Shown: positions 1 to 8,510, counted from the first letter of the stretch. The stretch: DNA of 64,000 nucleotides from Oscillibacter sp. 1-3 (GCF_000403435.2 NZ_KE159707.1:704281-768280); one strand, 5' to 3'. Numbers and translations: made by a program. The notes: a model not told the origin generated them from the sequence alone.

Positions 1-92
1 CAGCAGGCTTCAAAATCGCGGGCCCCTGGCCGGGCCCTTTGCCGGGTATTTTGACGGCTTTATCACAAAAGAGACCAAAAGGAGATGATTTT

Positions 93-1505
93 ATGGAGCT
101 CATTGCCGCCATCGCCACCGGAGCCGCCGCCTCCGCCATCGGCATCGTCCGCCTCTCCGGAGAGGGGTGCTTTGCCGTCTGCGGCCGGGTCTTCCGGCCC
201 GCCAACGGCCGCCCCTTCGAAGAGCAGGAGCCCCGGAAGCTGGTGATGGGCGAGATGCTGGACAGCCGGGGGCGGGTCGTTGACCGGGGAATGGCCGTCC
301 GCTTTCCCGCCCCCCGCAGCTACACCGGGGAGGACTCCGCCGAGCTCCACTGCCACGGCTCCCCCGCGGCGCTGCGGGAGCTGCTGTCCGCCCTCTTCGC
401 CGCCGGGGCGCGGCAGGCCGGGCCCGGGGAGTTCACCAAGCGGGCCTTTCTCAACGGACGCATGGACCTGACCCAGGCGGAGGCCGTCGTGGACCTGATC
501 GACGCCGAGACCGCCGCCGCCGCCCGCAACGCCGCCGCCCAGCTGGACGGGGGACTCCGCCGGGTACTGGAGCCCATCCAGGAGACCTTGCTGGACATTG
601 CCAGCCGCTTCTACGCCGTGGTGGACTACCCCGACGAGGACATCCAGGACGTAAACCCGGCGGAGATCGCCCGGGCCATGGTCTCCGCAGAGGACGCCCT
701 CACCCGCCTTCTGGCGGCCTGCCGCCGGGGACAGGTGCTGAAAAAGGGCGTCCGCACCGCCATTGTGGGCCTGCCCAACGCCGGGAAGTCCTCCCTTTTG
801 AACGCTTTGGCGGGGTATGAGCGCTGCCTTGTCACCGACATCCCCGGCACCACCCGGGACACGGTGGAGGAGTCCGTCCTCTGCGGTGGGGTGCTCCTGC
901 GGCTGATCGACACGGCGGGCCTGCGGGAGACGGAGGACACGGTGGAGAAGCTGGGCGTGGAGCGGTCCCGAAAGGCCATGGAGACGGCGGAGCTGATCCT
1001 CCTGGTGGACGACAGCCTGGCAGACCCGGAGACGCCCAGGCCCCCAGCGTACTGGGAGGGCTTCTGCCAGCTGCTGAACGAGGCGGGCCGGGGACCCGCG
1101 CCCTGGATCTTTGTGGCCTCCAAGCGGGACCTCACCGGGAAAACCGCCGGGTCCATCGGCGCCGTCGGCGACCCGGACTGGAAGGGCCCCGCCGCCTATG
1201 TCTCCCTCTCCGCCCTCACCGGCGAGGGCATGGAGGACCTGGAGAGGGCCGTGGCGGACCTCTTCCCCGCCGGAGATCCCGGCGAGGCCGGAGGTCTTCT
1301 GACGGACCGGCGGCAGGAGGACGCCGCCCGCCGCGCCAGAGACGCCCTCCGCCGGGGCCGCGCCGCCCTGGAGAGCGGCCTGACCCCTGACGCCGTCCTC
1401 GCCGACGCGGAGGAGGCGCTGGACGCCCTGGGCGAGCTGACGGGCCGCACGGCAAGGGAGGAGATCGTCTCCGCCATTTTCTCCCGGTTCTGCGTGGGGA
1501 AATAA
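93..1505 (+). CDS. mnmE: tRNA uridine-5-carboxymethylaminomethyl(34) synthesis GTPase MnmE
   Basis: MnmE works with MnmG to modify the wobble uridine (U34) of several tRNAs. The 470-residue product has the N-terminal tetrahydrofolate-binding domain (ATGAAASAIGIVRLSG), then an inserted Ras-like G domain with P-loop GLPNAGKSS, switch motif DIPGTTRD and DTAGLRET. It ends FCVGK, the family's C-terminal C-x-G-K catalytic cysteine. The G4 motif reads SKRD instead of NKxD, a mild variation. I place the start at the ATG at 93, eight bases after a GGAG site; an in-frame start at 39 has no ribosome site and adds residues that the family lacks. mnmG lies about 11 kb away rather than next door. Confidence 0.96.
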   Translation: MELIAAIATGAAASAIGIVRLSGEGCFAVCGRVFRPANGRPFEEQEPRKLVMGEMLDSRGRVVDRGMAVRFPAPRSYTGEDSAELHCHGSPAALRELLSALFAAGARQAGPGEFTKRAFLNGRMDLTQAEAVVDLIDAETAAAARNAAAQLDGGLRRVLEPIQETLLDIASRFYAVVDYPDEDIQDVNPAEIARAMVSAEDALTRLLAACRRGQVLKKGVRTAIVGLPNAGKSSLLNALAGYERCLVTDIPGTTRDTVEESVLCGGVLLRLIDTAGLRETEDTVEKLGVERSRKAMETAELILLVDDSLADPETPRPPAYWEGFCQLLNEAGRGPAPWIFVASKRDLTGKTAGSIGAVGDPDWKGPAAYVSLSALTGEGMEDLERAVADLFPAGDPGEAGGLLTDRRQEDAARRARDALRRGRAALESGLTPDAVLADAEEALDALGELTGRTAREEIVSAIFSRFCVGK

Positions 1506-1527
1506 TCTCGGAATCCGTTAAATGTGG

Positions 1528-1556
1528 TTTACAAAACCACGTTTGCGTGGTACAAT
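1528..1556 (+). promoter_or_regulatory. sigma-70/A type promoter for the DUF1836 gene
   Basis: TTTACA (1528-1533), a 17-base spacer and TACAAT (1551-1556) lie between mnmE and the next gene. The flanking bases form a small inverted repeat (GTGGTTT/AAACCAC, 1524-1540) that overlaps the -35 box and could be an operator. Confidence 0.6.
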
Positions 1557-1601
1557 ACCGTATAAAATACCGGTGATATTTATTTGAAGGAGTATTGTGC
1601 C

Positions 1602-2174
1602 ATGTGTGATTCAGCCTCTTTGCAGGAGCGGCTGCGGACCCAGCGCCCCGTGGAGTGGGACCAGCTGCCGGATTTTTCCCTGTATATGGACCAGGTGCTC
1701 AGCTATATGGACCGGCAGGTCATCCGCTTTGACGAGGACGACGGCCTCACCGCCGCCATGGTGAACAACTACACCAAAAGCGGCCTGGTGCCCCGGGCGG
1801 AGGGCAAGAAGTACAGCCGGGAGCACCTGGCGTACCTCACCGTGATCTGCGTTTTGAAGCGGGTCATGTCCACCCGGGACATGGACCTGCTGATCCGCCA
1901 GGAGCTCCAGGGGGACCGCTCCGTTCAGGACGGCTACGCCGCCTTCTGCGACAGCCTGGACAAGGCGCTGAACCTCACCGCCGGGGAGATGGAGAGCCGG
2001 CCCGGCGGCGAGGAGGATCTGGCGGACGCCGCCATCCACTTTGCCCTGCTGAGCTACGCCGCCGGCGTGGCCAGCAGCCGCTATGTGACCTTGCTGCGCC
2101 GGCAGACCGACCAGGCGGCGGAGGCCGCCGCGCCCGCGAAAAAAGCCAGGAAGGAGCGTGGGCAGGATGCGTGA
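1602..2174 (+). CDS. DUF1836 domain-containing protein
   Basis: A 190-residue protein of the DUF1836 family, widespread in Firmicutes and of unknown function. The family core is visible: PDFSLYMDQVLSYMDRQ near residue 20, then GLTAAMVNNYTKSGLVPRAE and KKYSREHLAYLTVICVLKRV. The layout resembles a MerR-like winged helix with a downstream helical domain. The ATG at 1602 follows AAGGAG at nine bases; an in-frame TTG at 1584 lies upstream of that site and is unlikely. The 3' end overlaps the degV start by eight bases, so the two are probably co-transcribed and translationally coupled. A regulatory role is inference from the HTH-like N-terminus. Confidence 0.85.
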   Translation: MCDSASLQERLRTQRPVEWDQLPDFSLYMDQVLSYMDRQVIRFDEDDGLTAAMVNNYTKSGLVPRAEGKKYSREHLAYLTVICVLKRVMSTRDMDLLIRQELQGDRSVQDGYAAFCDSLDKALNLTAGEMESRPGGEEDLADAAIHFALLSYAAGVASSRYVTLLRRQTDQAAEAAAPAKKARKERGQDA

Positions 2175-3033
2175 ATTTGCCATCATGACGGACAGCTGCT
2201 GCGACCTCACCGCCGCCATGGCGGAGGAATTGTCGGTCCTGCCTCTGAGCCTGCATATGGGCGAGGCGGTATACCGCAACTGGCTGGACGGGCGGGACAT
2301 CGGATTCCCGGAGTTTTACAGCCGGGTACGCGGCGGCGAGAGCGCCTCCACCGCCGCCGTCAGTGTGGGAGACTTCGAGGCGGAGATGCGGAGGATTCTG
2401 GCCTCCGGCCGGGACATTTTGTGCGTCAATTTTTCCTCCGCCCTGTCTGCGACCTTCCAGTCCGCCTCCATCGCCGCGGAGGACCTGCGGCAGGAGTTCC
2501 CGGAGGCCAAAATTTACGTGGTGGACTCCCTGTGCGCCTCCCTGGGCCAGGGCCTTTTGGTGTGGCTGTGCGCCCGGGAGCGGAAAAAGGGGCGGACGCT
2601 GGAGGAGGTGCGGGACTTTGCCGAGGAGACCAGGGGGCGGATCTGCCACTGGTTCACGGTGGACGACCTGAACCACCTGAAACGTGGCGGGCGGATCAGC
2701 GCCGCCACGGCGCTGTTCGGCACCATGCTCTCCATTAAGCCGGTGATGCACGTGGACGACGGCGGCCATCTCACCCCCGTCGGCAAGGCCCGGGGCCGGA
2801 GGGCCTCCCTGCTGGCCCTAGTGGACGAGATGGAGAAGACCGCCATAGACCCGGGAGAGCAGACCGTCTTTATCTCCCACGGGGATTGCCTTGCGGACGC
2901 GGAGTTCGTGGCGGAGGAGGTCCGCCGCCGCTTCGGGACGAAGGACATCCATATCAACTACGTGGGTCCGGTGATCGGCAGCCACTCAGGCCCGGGGACC
3001 GTGGCGCTGTTTTTCCTGGGGACTGTCCGGTGA
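2167..3033 (+). CDS. DegV family fatty-acid-binding protein
   Basis: A 288-residue DegV family protein. The N-terminus has IMTDSCCDLTAAMAEEL, the family's T/S-D-S-x-x-D-L entry motif, followed by STAAVSVGDFEAEM, CVNFSSALSATFQSA and WFTVDDLNHLKRGGRISAATA, all typical of DegV lipid-binding proteins. Homologues bind a fatty acid and hand it to the fatty acid kinase FakA; whether this copy does so cannot be told here, as no fakA is nearby. The start at 2167 sits ten bases after AAGGAG; the GTG at 2158 is too close to that site. It overlaps the DUF1836 gene. Confidence 0.9.
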   Translation: MREFAIMTDSCCDLTAAMAEELSVLPLSLHMGEAVYRNWLDGRDIGFPEFYSRVRGGESASTAAVSVGDFEAEMRRILASGRDILCVNFSSALSATFQSASIAAEDLRQEFPEAKIYVVDSLCASLGQGLLVWLCARERKKGRTLEEVRDFAEETRGRICHWFTVDDLNHLKRGGRISAATALFGTMLSIKPVMHVDDGGHLTPVGKARGRRASLLALVDEMEKTAIDPGEQTVFISHGDCLADAEFVAEEVRRRFGTKDIHINYVGPVIGSHSGPGTVALFFLGTVR

Positions 3034-3187
3034 CCCTGGCGCTCCCGGGAAAATGGCCTGCACAGGGTGCCAGGCCCACGGGGCAGGTGTTTTTGCCGGT
3101 CCGGCCCTGCTGTGGGGGCCGCAGCCCTCTGGGGACATGCCTCCCCTGAAAAATTCGGACCATGATTTTACGAAAGGGGCATCTCAC

Positions 3188-4165
3188 TTGAATTGGCTGG
3201 AAGTACATATTGATACCAACCACGCCGGCCTGGAGCCGGTGGAGGCCATGCTGTCCTCCCTGGATGTGGACGGCGTGGTGATTGACGACGAGACGGAGTT
3301 CCGGGAGTTTCTGGAGGACAACCGCCAGTACTGGGACTATGTGGACGAGGACCTCTCCCGCCGCATGGCGGGATTGTCCCGGGTGACCTTCTACCTCCAG
3401 TCGGACGAGGCGGGCTTCGCCAAGCTGGGAGAGGTCCGACTGGCTCTGGAGGGCCTGCGCGCTCAGGGGCAGGACTGGGGCAGCCTCATCATGTCCCTGG
3501 ACAACCTGGCGGACGAGGACTGGGAGAACAATTGGAAGCAGTATTACAAGCCCATCGAGATCGGGGAGCGGCTGCTGGTGGTGCCCAAGTGGGAGACCGT
3601 AGACCCCGGGGAGCGGGCGCCCCTGTACCTGGACCCCGGCCTGACCTTCGGTACCGGGGACCACGCCACCACCCGGCTGTGCCTCACCGCCCTGGAGAAG
3701 GAGATTCACGGTGGGGAGCGGGTGCTGGACCTGGGCTGCGGCAGCGGCATTTTGTCCATCGCCGCGCTGAAGCTGGGCGCCGCCTCCGCCCGGGCGGTGG
3801 ACATCGACCGCATGTGTCTGGACGTGGCCTATGAGAACGCCGCCCTCAACGGCATCGGGAAGGACGTCTACACCGTGGAGGTGGGAGACGTGCTGGCGAA
3901 CGGGGACCTGCGGGCGTCCCTGGGCGGCGGGTACGGCGTGGTGCTGGCCAACATTGTGGCGGATGTGATTATCGGCCTGGCTCCCCTGGCCCGGAGCTTT
4001 TTGAAAGAGGGCGGGCTGTTCCTCTGCTCCGGCATCATCGAGGGCCGGGAGGCGGAGGTGGCGGAGCGCCTGCGGGAGGCGGGGCTCACGATCCTGGAGA
4101 CTCGGGAGCAAAAGGGCTGGTATGCCTTTACCTGCCGGCAGGGGCCCGCGGAAGGCGGGAATTGA
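3188..4165 (+). CDS. prmA: ribosomal protein L11 methyltransferase PrmA
   Basis: PrmA trimethylates ribosomal protein L11 using S-adenosylmethionine. The 325-residue product shows the N-terminal L11-recognition domain (NWLEVHIDTNHAGLEPVEAML), then the methyltransferase domain with LTFGTGDHATTRLCL, the SAM-binding VLDLGCGSGILSIAALKLGA, and VLANIVADVI in place of the NILA motif. I choose a TTG start at 3188, eight bases after AAAGGGG, because it gives the usual N-terminus and length; the reading frame stays open back to 3053 but those 45 residues are unlike the family. About 150 bases separate it from degV. Confidence 0.93.
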   Translation: MNWLEVHIDTNHAGLEPVEAMLSSLDVDGVVIDDETEFREFLEDNRQYWDYVDEDLSRRMAGLSRVTFYLQSDEAGFAKLGEVRLALEGLRAQGQDWGSLIMSLDNLADEDWENNWKQYYKPIEIGERLLVVPKWETVDPGERAPLYLDPGLTFGTGDHATTRLCLTALEKEIHGGERVLDLGCGSGILSIAALKLGAASARAVDIDRMCLDVAYENAALNGIGKDVYTVEVGDVLANGDLRASLGGGYGVVLANIVADVIIGLAPLARSFLKEGGLFLCSGIIEGREAEVAERLREAGLTILETREQKGWYAFTCRQGPAEGGN

Positions 4166-4271
4166 GTGCTTTTTTCAATTTCTGGGAGTCTCTTTTGTGG
4201 ACTACGGAGCTTCAGAAATTTTTTTGAAGATTCGCTTGACACGCCTGGAAATATATGATGCATCGTGCCCG

Positions 4272-4352
4272 CGATAAAGGCAAAGCCGGTGAAAGGTGGT
4301 GACGCAAGCCAAAGAGTCTTTCCGGTTTGGAGCGGCAGCCAGTTACAGCATG
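4272..4352 (+). promoter_or_regulatory. cyclic di-GMP-I (GEMM) riboswitch aptamer
   Basis: The RNA shows the GEMM core in order: AAAGGCAAAGCC (4277-4288), a GAAA tetraloop (4291-4294) closed by a short stem, GACGCAAGCC (4301-4310), a variable hairpin, then the tetraloop-receptor arm GGCAGCCAGTTAC (4334-4346). Two hairpins that share bases follow directly (4378-4433), an expression platform for transcription control. Known GEMM-I RNAs bind c-di-GMP (a subclass binds cyclic AMP-GMP) and often control surface and adhesion genes. The next gene downstream is a decayed SLH surface protein, which fits. The core reads GACGCAAGCC where GACGCAAAGCC is more usual. Confidence 0.72.
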
Positions 4353-4377
4353 ACAAGTCTCGGGTCAGATGTAATCA

Positions 4378-4433
4378 GATGCTTTGCGCCATGGCGCAAA
4401 GCATCTTTTGCTATCCGCAGGACAGCAAAAGAT
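4378..4433 (+). terminator. riboswitch expression platform: terminator and overlapping second hairpin
   Basis: A perfect 28-base palindrome (4378-4405, half-site GATGCTTTGCGCC) is followed by TTTT, forming an intrinsic terminator. A second perfect hairpin (4403-4433) pairs ATCTTTTGCT with AGCAAAAGAT. It uses the last bases and the T-run of the first, so the two are partly exclusive. Confidence 0.7.
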
Positions 4434-4590
4434 ACACGTTGTATGTTTTGTTCCGGATGCCCGGAACTCCGCATAAATTTTGGTGGATTGGAGGGATGCC
4501 TATGCGAAGGGGGAGACGGATGCTCCGCCCCGGTCTGAGCCGCGCCGGCATAGGCCGGATCGGCGAATAGCGGTTTAGACAAATATTCTG

Positions 4591-4674
4591 TAAAAGGCAA
4601 ACCGCCTAAAAAGGGGGGCGCAAAAATATTGGGACTAGACCATTTTTCAAACAGGGCCTAGCAAAGGCCAGCTG
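4591..4674 (+). other. possible second, degenerate GEMM-like element
   Basis: AAAGGCAAACC (4593-4603) is followed by a short stem with an A-rich loop, GGCGCAAA (4617-4624), and GGGACTAG (4631-4638) paired near a later CCTAG. This resembles the 5' half of a GEMM aptamer, but the 3' receptor arm is poor (GGCCAGCTGG) and merges into the decayed coding sequence. The DNA from 4434 to 4590 shows no gene. Confidence 0.25.
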
Positions 4675-5216
4675 GATGCTGCTAAAAAGATCAAGGAAGA
4701 CGCCGAGGACGCAAAGAAGGAAGCCGATGCTGCCGTAATCGAGACCGAGGATGAGATTGGGGACATTATCACCAGGTGGTAATCCCGGCGGCATTACCAC
4801 CGGCGGTGACGGCGATACCCCCCTCCCCGGCGATGATGACGGCGGCGCCACCATCGAAGACGGCATCGTCCCCCTGGCCCTGATGCACACCCGCGGCGAG
4901 CTGATGAACTTCCTCCACATCCGCGCCGGCAGTCCTGCCGCCGCTCCAGCGATCTTCGCCGACGGGCCTGCGGACCACGAGTTCGCACTTGGCCATCGGC
5001 TGGGCCCAGCCCAACGGCATCGCCACCGCTTACGAGGACGGAGCCTTTGACCCCGCCAACTTCGCCGTCGCCGGCGACAAGGCCGCCTTCCTGGAGGCTT
5101 ACGCCCGGTTCAGCGGCATGAGGGTGACCTTCCCCCTGACCACCATGGCCGGGACGGAGGACGACGCCATCGTGGAGAACGCCGACGCCATTCTGGCCGA
5201 GTTCTTCGGCGACTGA
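4663..5216 (+). pseudogene. decayed SLH-domain surface protein remnant
   Basis: Three reading frames join into one surface-protein tail. Frame one (4663-4782) reads like a charged coiled coil (KGQLDAAKKIKEDAEDAKKE). A +1 shift near 4772 leads to a Gly/Asp/Thr-rich linker (GGITTGGDGDTPLPGDDDGG) and the start of an SLH repeat (HTRGELMNFLHIRAGSP, then ADGPADHEFA). A second +1 shift near 4990, where an extra T sits in GCACTTGGCC, restores LAIGWAQPNGIATAYEDGAF and the C-terminus, ending in TGA at 5216. No start codon or signal peptide remains, so most of the original gene is gone. SLH domains bind proteins to cell-wall polymers. The upstream c-di-GMP-type riboswitch was probably its control region. 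Confidence 0.75.
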
Positions 5217-5246
5217 TTTCAAAATTCCAGCCGTGAAATCCGGCAG

Positions 5247-5278
5247 CCGCCGCCCCGACGGGGCGGCGGTTTGCTTTT
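5247..5278 (+). terminator. intrinsic terminator
   Basis: CCGCCGCCCC pairs with GGGGCGGCGG around a GAC loop and is followed by TTTGCTTTT. It lies just after the SLH remnant. Confidence 0.85.
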
Positions 5279-5481
5279 GAAAAATAACCCGACAGAAAAC
5301 CGGACCACAGCGTGTGCGGGGGGGGGCGGAAAGGGGCCAGCGCCCGCGGCGCAGGGGCGGATAAAGCGGAAGCAGGCCTGCCGGCGGTTCTTTTTTCTCC
5401 CCTTCGACAGATTCCAGCCGCCTTCTCCATCCACTATATGTAGAATAGAGAAAACCCAAACAACACAAAGGAGGCGGTTCT

Positions 5482-6291
5482 ATGGAGCGCGCGGAGGAAC
5501 GGCGGGTCCTGCGCCTGCCGGCGGCGGACATTCGTCCCAACCCCGCTCAGCCCCGGCGTTTTTTTGACGAGGCGTCCCTGCGGGAGCTGGCGGCCTCAAT
5601 CCGGCGCCACGGCATCCTCCAGCCACTCACCGTGCGGCGGCGGGGAGACGGCTGGGAGCTGGTGGCCGGGGAGCGGCGGCTTCGGGCCGCGAGGCTGGCG
5701 GGTCTTGAGACAGTGCCCTGCATCGAGGCGGCGGTGGACAGCCGCCAGTCCGCCCTGCTGGCCTTGGTGGAGAACCTCCAGCGGGAGGACCTGCATTATT
5801 TTGAGGAGGCCGCCGCCATTGCCGCGTACATCAAAGAGTCCGGCTCCACCCAGGAGGAGGCCGCCGCCCTGCTGGGGCGGTCTCCCTCGGCGGTGGCCAA
5901 CAAGCTGCGGCTGCTGCGCCTCTCCCCCGCCTGCCGGGAGATTTTGATCTCCGGCGCCCTGGCGGAGCGCCACGCCCGCACCCTTTTGCGGCTGGAGGAC
6001 GAGAGCGAGCGGCTTTTGGCCGCACGGCACATGGCGGAAAAGCAGCTGACCGTGGCTCAGGCGGAGCAGTACGTGGAGCGGCGGCTGGCCGCCCTGCAGT
6101 CCACGCCTCCGGCGGGCCGGCGGACCTACATCATAAAAGATGTACGGCTGTTTTTGAACAGCGTGGACCGGGGGCTCCAGATTATTCGGGACGCCGGGGT
6201 GGACGCCGCCTGCGGCCGCGAGGAGACGGAGGACGACATCCTCCTCACCATCCGTATTCCCAAGCGCCCCGCTTTTTCCCGGGAGAGATAA
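5482..6291 (+). CDS. ParB/Spo0J/Noc family DNA-binding protein
   Basis: A 269-residue ParB-family protein. The N-terminal ParB/CTPase domain has LPAADIRPNPAQPRR, ELAASIRRHGILQPLTVR and the diagnostic GERRLRAARLAGLETVPC. Then ALVENLQREDLHYFEEA leads into a helix-turn-helix (EEAAALLGRSPSAVANKLRLLRL). ParB proteins clamp DNA at centromere-like sites for chromosome segregation (Spo0J) or block division over the nucleoid (Noc). No parA/soj partner is adjacent, which favours the Noc branch, but that is inference. The start has a very strong AAAGGAGG site six to eight bases upstream. The gene stands alone between two intergenic gaps. Confidence 0.88.
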   Translation: MERAEERRVLRLPAADIRPNPAQPRRFFDEASLRELAASIRRHGILQPLTVRRRGDGWELVAGERRLRAARLAGLETVPCIEAAVDSRQSALLALVENLQREDLHYFEEAAAIAAYIKESGSTQEEAAALLGRSPSAVANKLRLLRLSPACREILISGALAERHARTLLRLEDESERLLAARHMAEKQLTVAQAEQYVERRLAALQSTPPAGRRTYIIKDVRLFLNSVDRGLQIIRDAGVDAACGREETEDDILLTIRIPKRPAFSRER

Positions 6292-6421
6292 GGCCGCTCC
6301 GCCGCCCACATTTTCAAACTGCCGCCGTTTTTTCGCAGGGCGGAAGAGCCCGCCGCTTCGGCAGAACATTTTCGGCAGAATATTTCTTTTTCCTCTCTCA
6401 CTTTCCTTTTATTGTTACTGG

Positions 6422-6457
6422 ATTGTAACCTTTTTTTCATTGAGAATGTGTTACAAT
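6422..6457 (+). promoter_or_regulatory. promoter region with inverted repeat upstream of the VanW-family gene
   Basis: ATTGTAAC (6422-6429) and GTTACAAT (6450-6457) form a perfect 8-bp inverted repeat. The right half contains a TACAAT -10 box, but no good -35 box is visible at normal spacing, so an activator is possible. Confidence 0.4.
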
Positions 6458-6527
6458 ACATCGTGGCAGAAAAGGGCCGGTTGTGTGCGGCGCTTTTTCA
6501 AAAGGAACGAGCGACAGGAGGGGCTTC

Positions 6528-8318
6528 ATGGAACAGATCAACGAAGCCGCGGAGAAGCGGGCCGGGGGAACCCGGCTGAAAAAGAGCGGCGGGATCGGCG
6601 GGCCGCTGTTGGCCGCCCTGGGATTGACGGCGGTGATCGCCGGCGGGGCCTATCTGGGCCTGTGCGGCTACGCGGTCAACAGCGACACAATCTGGAGCAA
6701 CACCCATGTGCTGGAGCAGGACATCGGCGGTCTCACCCGGGACCAGGCCGTTCAGAAGCTGGAGGCCGCCCTGCCGGACATGGCCATCCAGATCCTGCTT
6801 CTCGACGACACCACCCCGCCGGACGCGCCGGAGAACTACTCCGTCGGCGCAGACTCCGGCATGGGCGCTCAGATCCCCCTCGGCGATCTGGGAGCGGAGG
6901 TGGACGCCGCCGCCCTGGTGGAGTTCGCGGACCAGACCCAGCGGTCCCAGTCCTTCCTCACCGCCGGATACCGCTACCTCTCCCGGGAGGAGGCCCACTC
7001 TTTCAACAAACCGGACGCCATCACCCTGGACCCGGAGAAGACGGCAAAGACCGCGGAGCGTGTGGCGGACAGTCTCTCCTGGCCGGCGGCGAACACCGCT
7101 TACAGCGTGGAGGAGGACGCCCTTCTGGTGCGGATTCCCCAAGACGGCCAGTCCCTGGACGCCGACGCGCTGCGCTCCGCGCTGGAGGACCGCGCCTGGA
7201 ACAGCAGCCTCACCATTGCCCTCCCCCGGGAGATTCTCTCCCCCACAGAGGTCCTCACCGCCCAGGACATCCACGACGCTGTCAGCGGCGAGGTGAAAAA
7301 CGCCGGGTATGACGCGGAGACCGACACCGTCACCCCCGAGCAGGTGGGGGCGGATTTTGACATCCCTGCCGCCCAGGCGGCCATGGACGCGGCGGAGCCC
7401 GGCTCCACCGTGCGCATCAACGCGGACATCCAGCTCCCCGCCGTCACGGCGGAGGACCTGGAGGAGCTGCTGTTCCGGGACGTGCTGGGTGAGGCCCGGA
7501 CCCACGTATCCGGCACGGCGGCCCGGATCTCCAATGTGAAGCTGGCCTCCGCGGCCTTCAACGGCGTGGTGCTCAACACCGGCGACATGTTCTCCTACAA
7601 CGAGACCGTGGGCCAGCGGACGGCGGCCAAGGGCTACCGGCCCGCGCCGGCCTATGTGCAGGGCGAGACGGTGGACGAGATCGGCGGCGGCGTGTGCCAG
7701 CCCTCCTCCACGCTGTACTTAGCCTGCCTCCGGGCCAACCTGGAGATTACGGAGCGGTACGCCCACCGGTACGTCCCCGCCTACATCGGCAAGGGCATGG
7801 ACGCCACGGTGTCCTGGGGGGGGCCGGACTACAAGTTCACCAATAACACGGACTATCCCATCAAGATCGAGACCGTTTACGAAAAGGGCTATCTCACGGT
7901 GCGCCTGCTGGGCACCAACGTGGACGGCACCTATGTGAAGATGACCTACGAGGAGCTCTCCTCCACCCCCTTTGAGGTGGTCTACGAGGACGATCCCACC
8001 CTGGCCCCGGGCCAGGAGGTGGTGAAGGTCACGCCCTACACCGGCTACAAGGGGCGGACCTACCGCAATGTCTACGCCGCAGACGGCACACTGATCTCCA
8101 GCGAGTACGAGGCCACCAGTGACTACAAGGTCCGCAACCGGGTGATCCTGCGGGGACCGGAGGCGGAGCCCTCCGTCCCGGCGGTGAACCCGGACCCCGG
8201 CGGCTTTGTAGTGGATCTGCCGGAGGTCACGGACCCCGGAGTGGTGATAGAGCCTCCGGTGGAGGACCCGGGGATGAATCCCCCCATTATCGTCCTGCCG
8301 GAGGAGGAGATCGGGTGA
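6528..8318 (+). CDS. VanW family protein, membrane anchored
   Basis: A 596-residue protein with a short cytoplasmic N-terminus, one membrane segment at about residues 22-45 (GPLLAALGLTAVIAGGAYLG) and a long outer part. The VanW domain is at about residues 330-470: SYNETVGQRTAAKGYRPAPA, DEIGGGVCQPSSTLYLACL and ATVSWGGPDYKFTNNTDYPI. Earlier parts look like the repeated peptidoglycan-binding-type domains of YoaR proteins, and the C-terminus is a proline-rich tail. VanW-family proteins accompany some vancomycin-resistance clusters, but their biochemical role is unknown and no van genes are present here. The ATG at 6528 follows AGGAGGGG; the frame is open back to 6483 without a better start. Confidence 0.87.
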   Translation: MEQINEAAEKRAGGTRLKKSGGIGGPLLAALGLTAVIAGGAYLGLCGYAVNSDTIWSNTHVLEQDIGGLTRDQAVQKLEAALPDMAIQILLLDDTTPPDAPENYSVGADSGMGAQIPLGDLGAEVDAAALVEFADQTQRSQSFLTAGYRYLSREEAHSFNKPDAITLDPEKTAKTAERVADSLSWPAANTAYSVEEDALLVRIPQDGQSLDADALRSALEDRAWNSSLTIALPREILSPTEVLTAQDIHDAVSGEVKNAGYDAETDTVTPEQVGADFDIPAAQAAMDAAEPGSTVRINADIQLPAVTAEDLEELLFRDVLGEARTHVSGTAARISNVKLASAAFNGVVLNTGDMFSYNETVGQRTAAKGYRPAPAYVQGETVDEIGGGVCQPSSTLYLACLRANLEITERYAHRYVPAYIGKGMDATVSWGGPDYKFTNNTDYPIKIETVYEKGYLTVRLLGTNVDGTYVKMTYEELSSTPFEVVYEDDPTLAPGQEVVKVTPYTGYKGRTYRNVYAADGTLISSEYEATSDYKVRNRVILRGPEAEPSVPAVNPDPGGFVVDLPEVTDPGVVIEPPVEDPGMNPPIIVLPEEEIG

Positions 8319-8345
8319 GACCGGCGGGAAGAGCGTGAAACAATC

Positions 8346-8376
8346 AGCGGCGCCGCCAAATCCTGGCGGCGCCGCT
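8346..8376. terminator. strong hairpin after the VanW-family gene
   Basis: AGCGGCGCCGCC pairs perfectly with GGCGGCGCCGCT around a 7-base loop, 28 bases past the stop codon. No T-run follows, so termination strength is uncertain. Confidence 0.5.
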
Positions 8377-8431
8377 GTCCGTCCGGCGCAGTCGGAAAAG
8401 ATGCCGCCGGAGAGTGTCTCATCATATGAAT

Positions 8432-8472
8432 GCCCCCTGACACAGTACTTCCGTTTTCCTGCGTCAGGGGGC
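8432..8472. terminator. hairpin between convergent genes
   Basis: GCCCCCTGAC pairs perfectly with GTCAGGGGGC around a 21-base loop. It lies downstream of rpsR on the minus strand and may end that operon, although no T-run is present. Confidence 0.4.
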
Positions 8473-8510
8473 GCTGCTTATGATCTGTTTGCCGGGGATT
8501 CGCCGTTCCC

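Noticed and set aside
4236..4259. TTGACA and TATGAT as a promoter for the c-di-GMP riboswitch
   Set aside because: The spacing is only 12 bases. TATGAT with TTCGCT at 17 bases is possible, but the -35 match is too weak to report as a feature.
4265..4600. Short ORFs of 80-100 codons over the riboswitch and hairpins
   Set aside because: They overlap RNA structures, lack ribosome sites and have no protein-like composition.
6268..6281. TTTTCCCGGGAGAG at the 3' end of the parB/noc-like gene, close to a Noc-binding consensus
   Set aside because: Several mismatches to the published palindrome, and it lies within codons for the protein's basic tail. Chance cannot be excluded.
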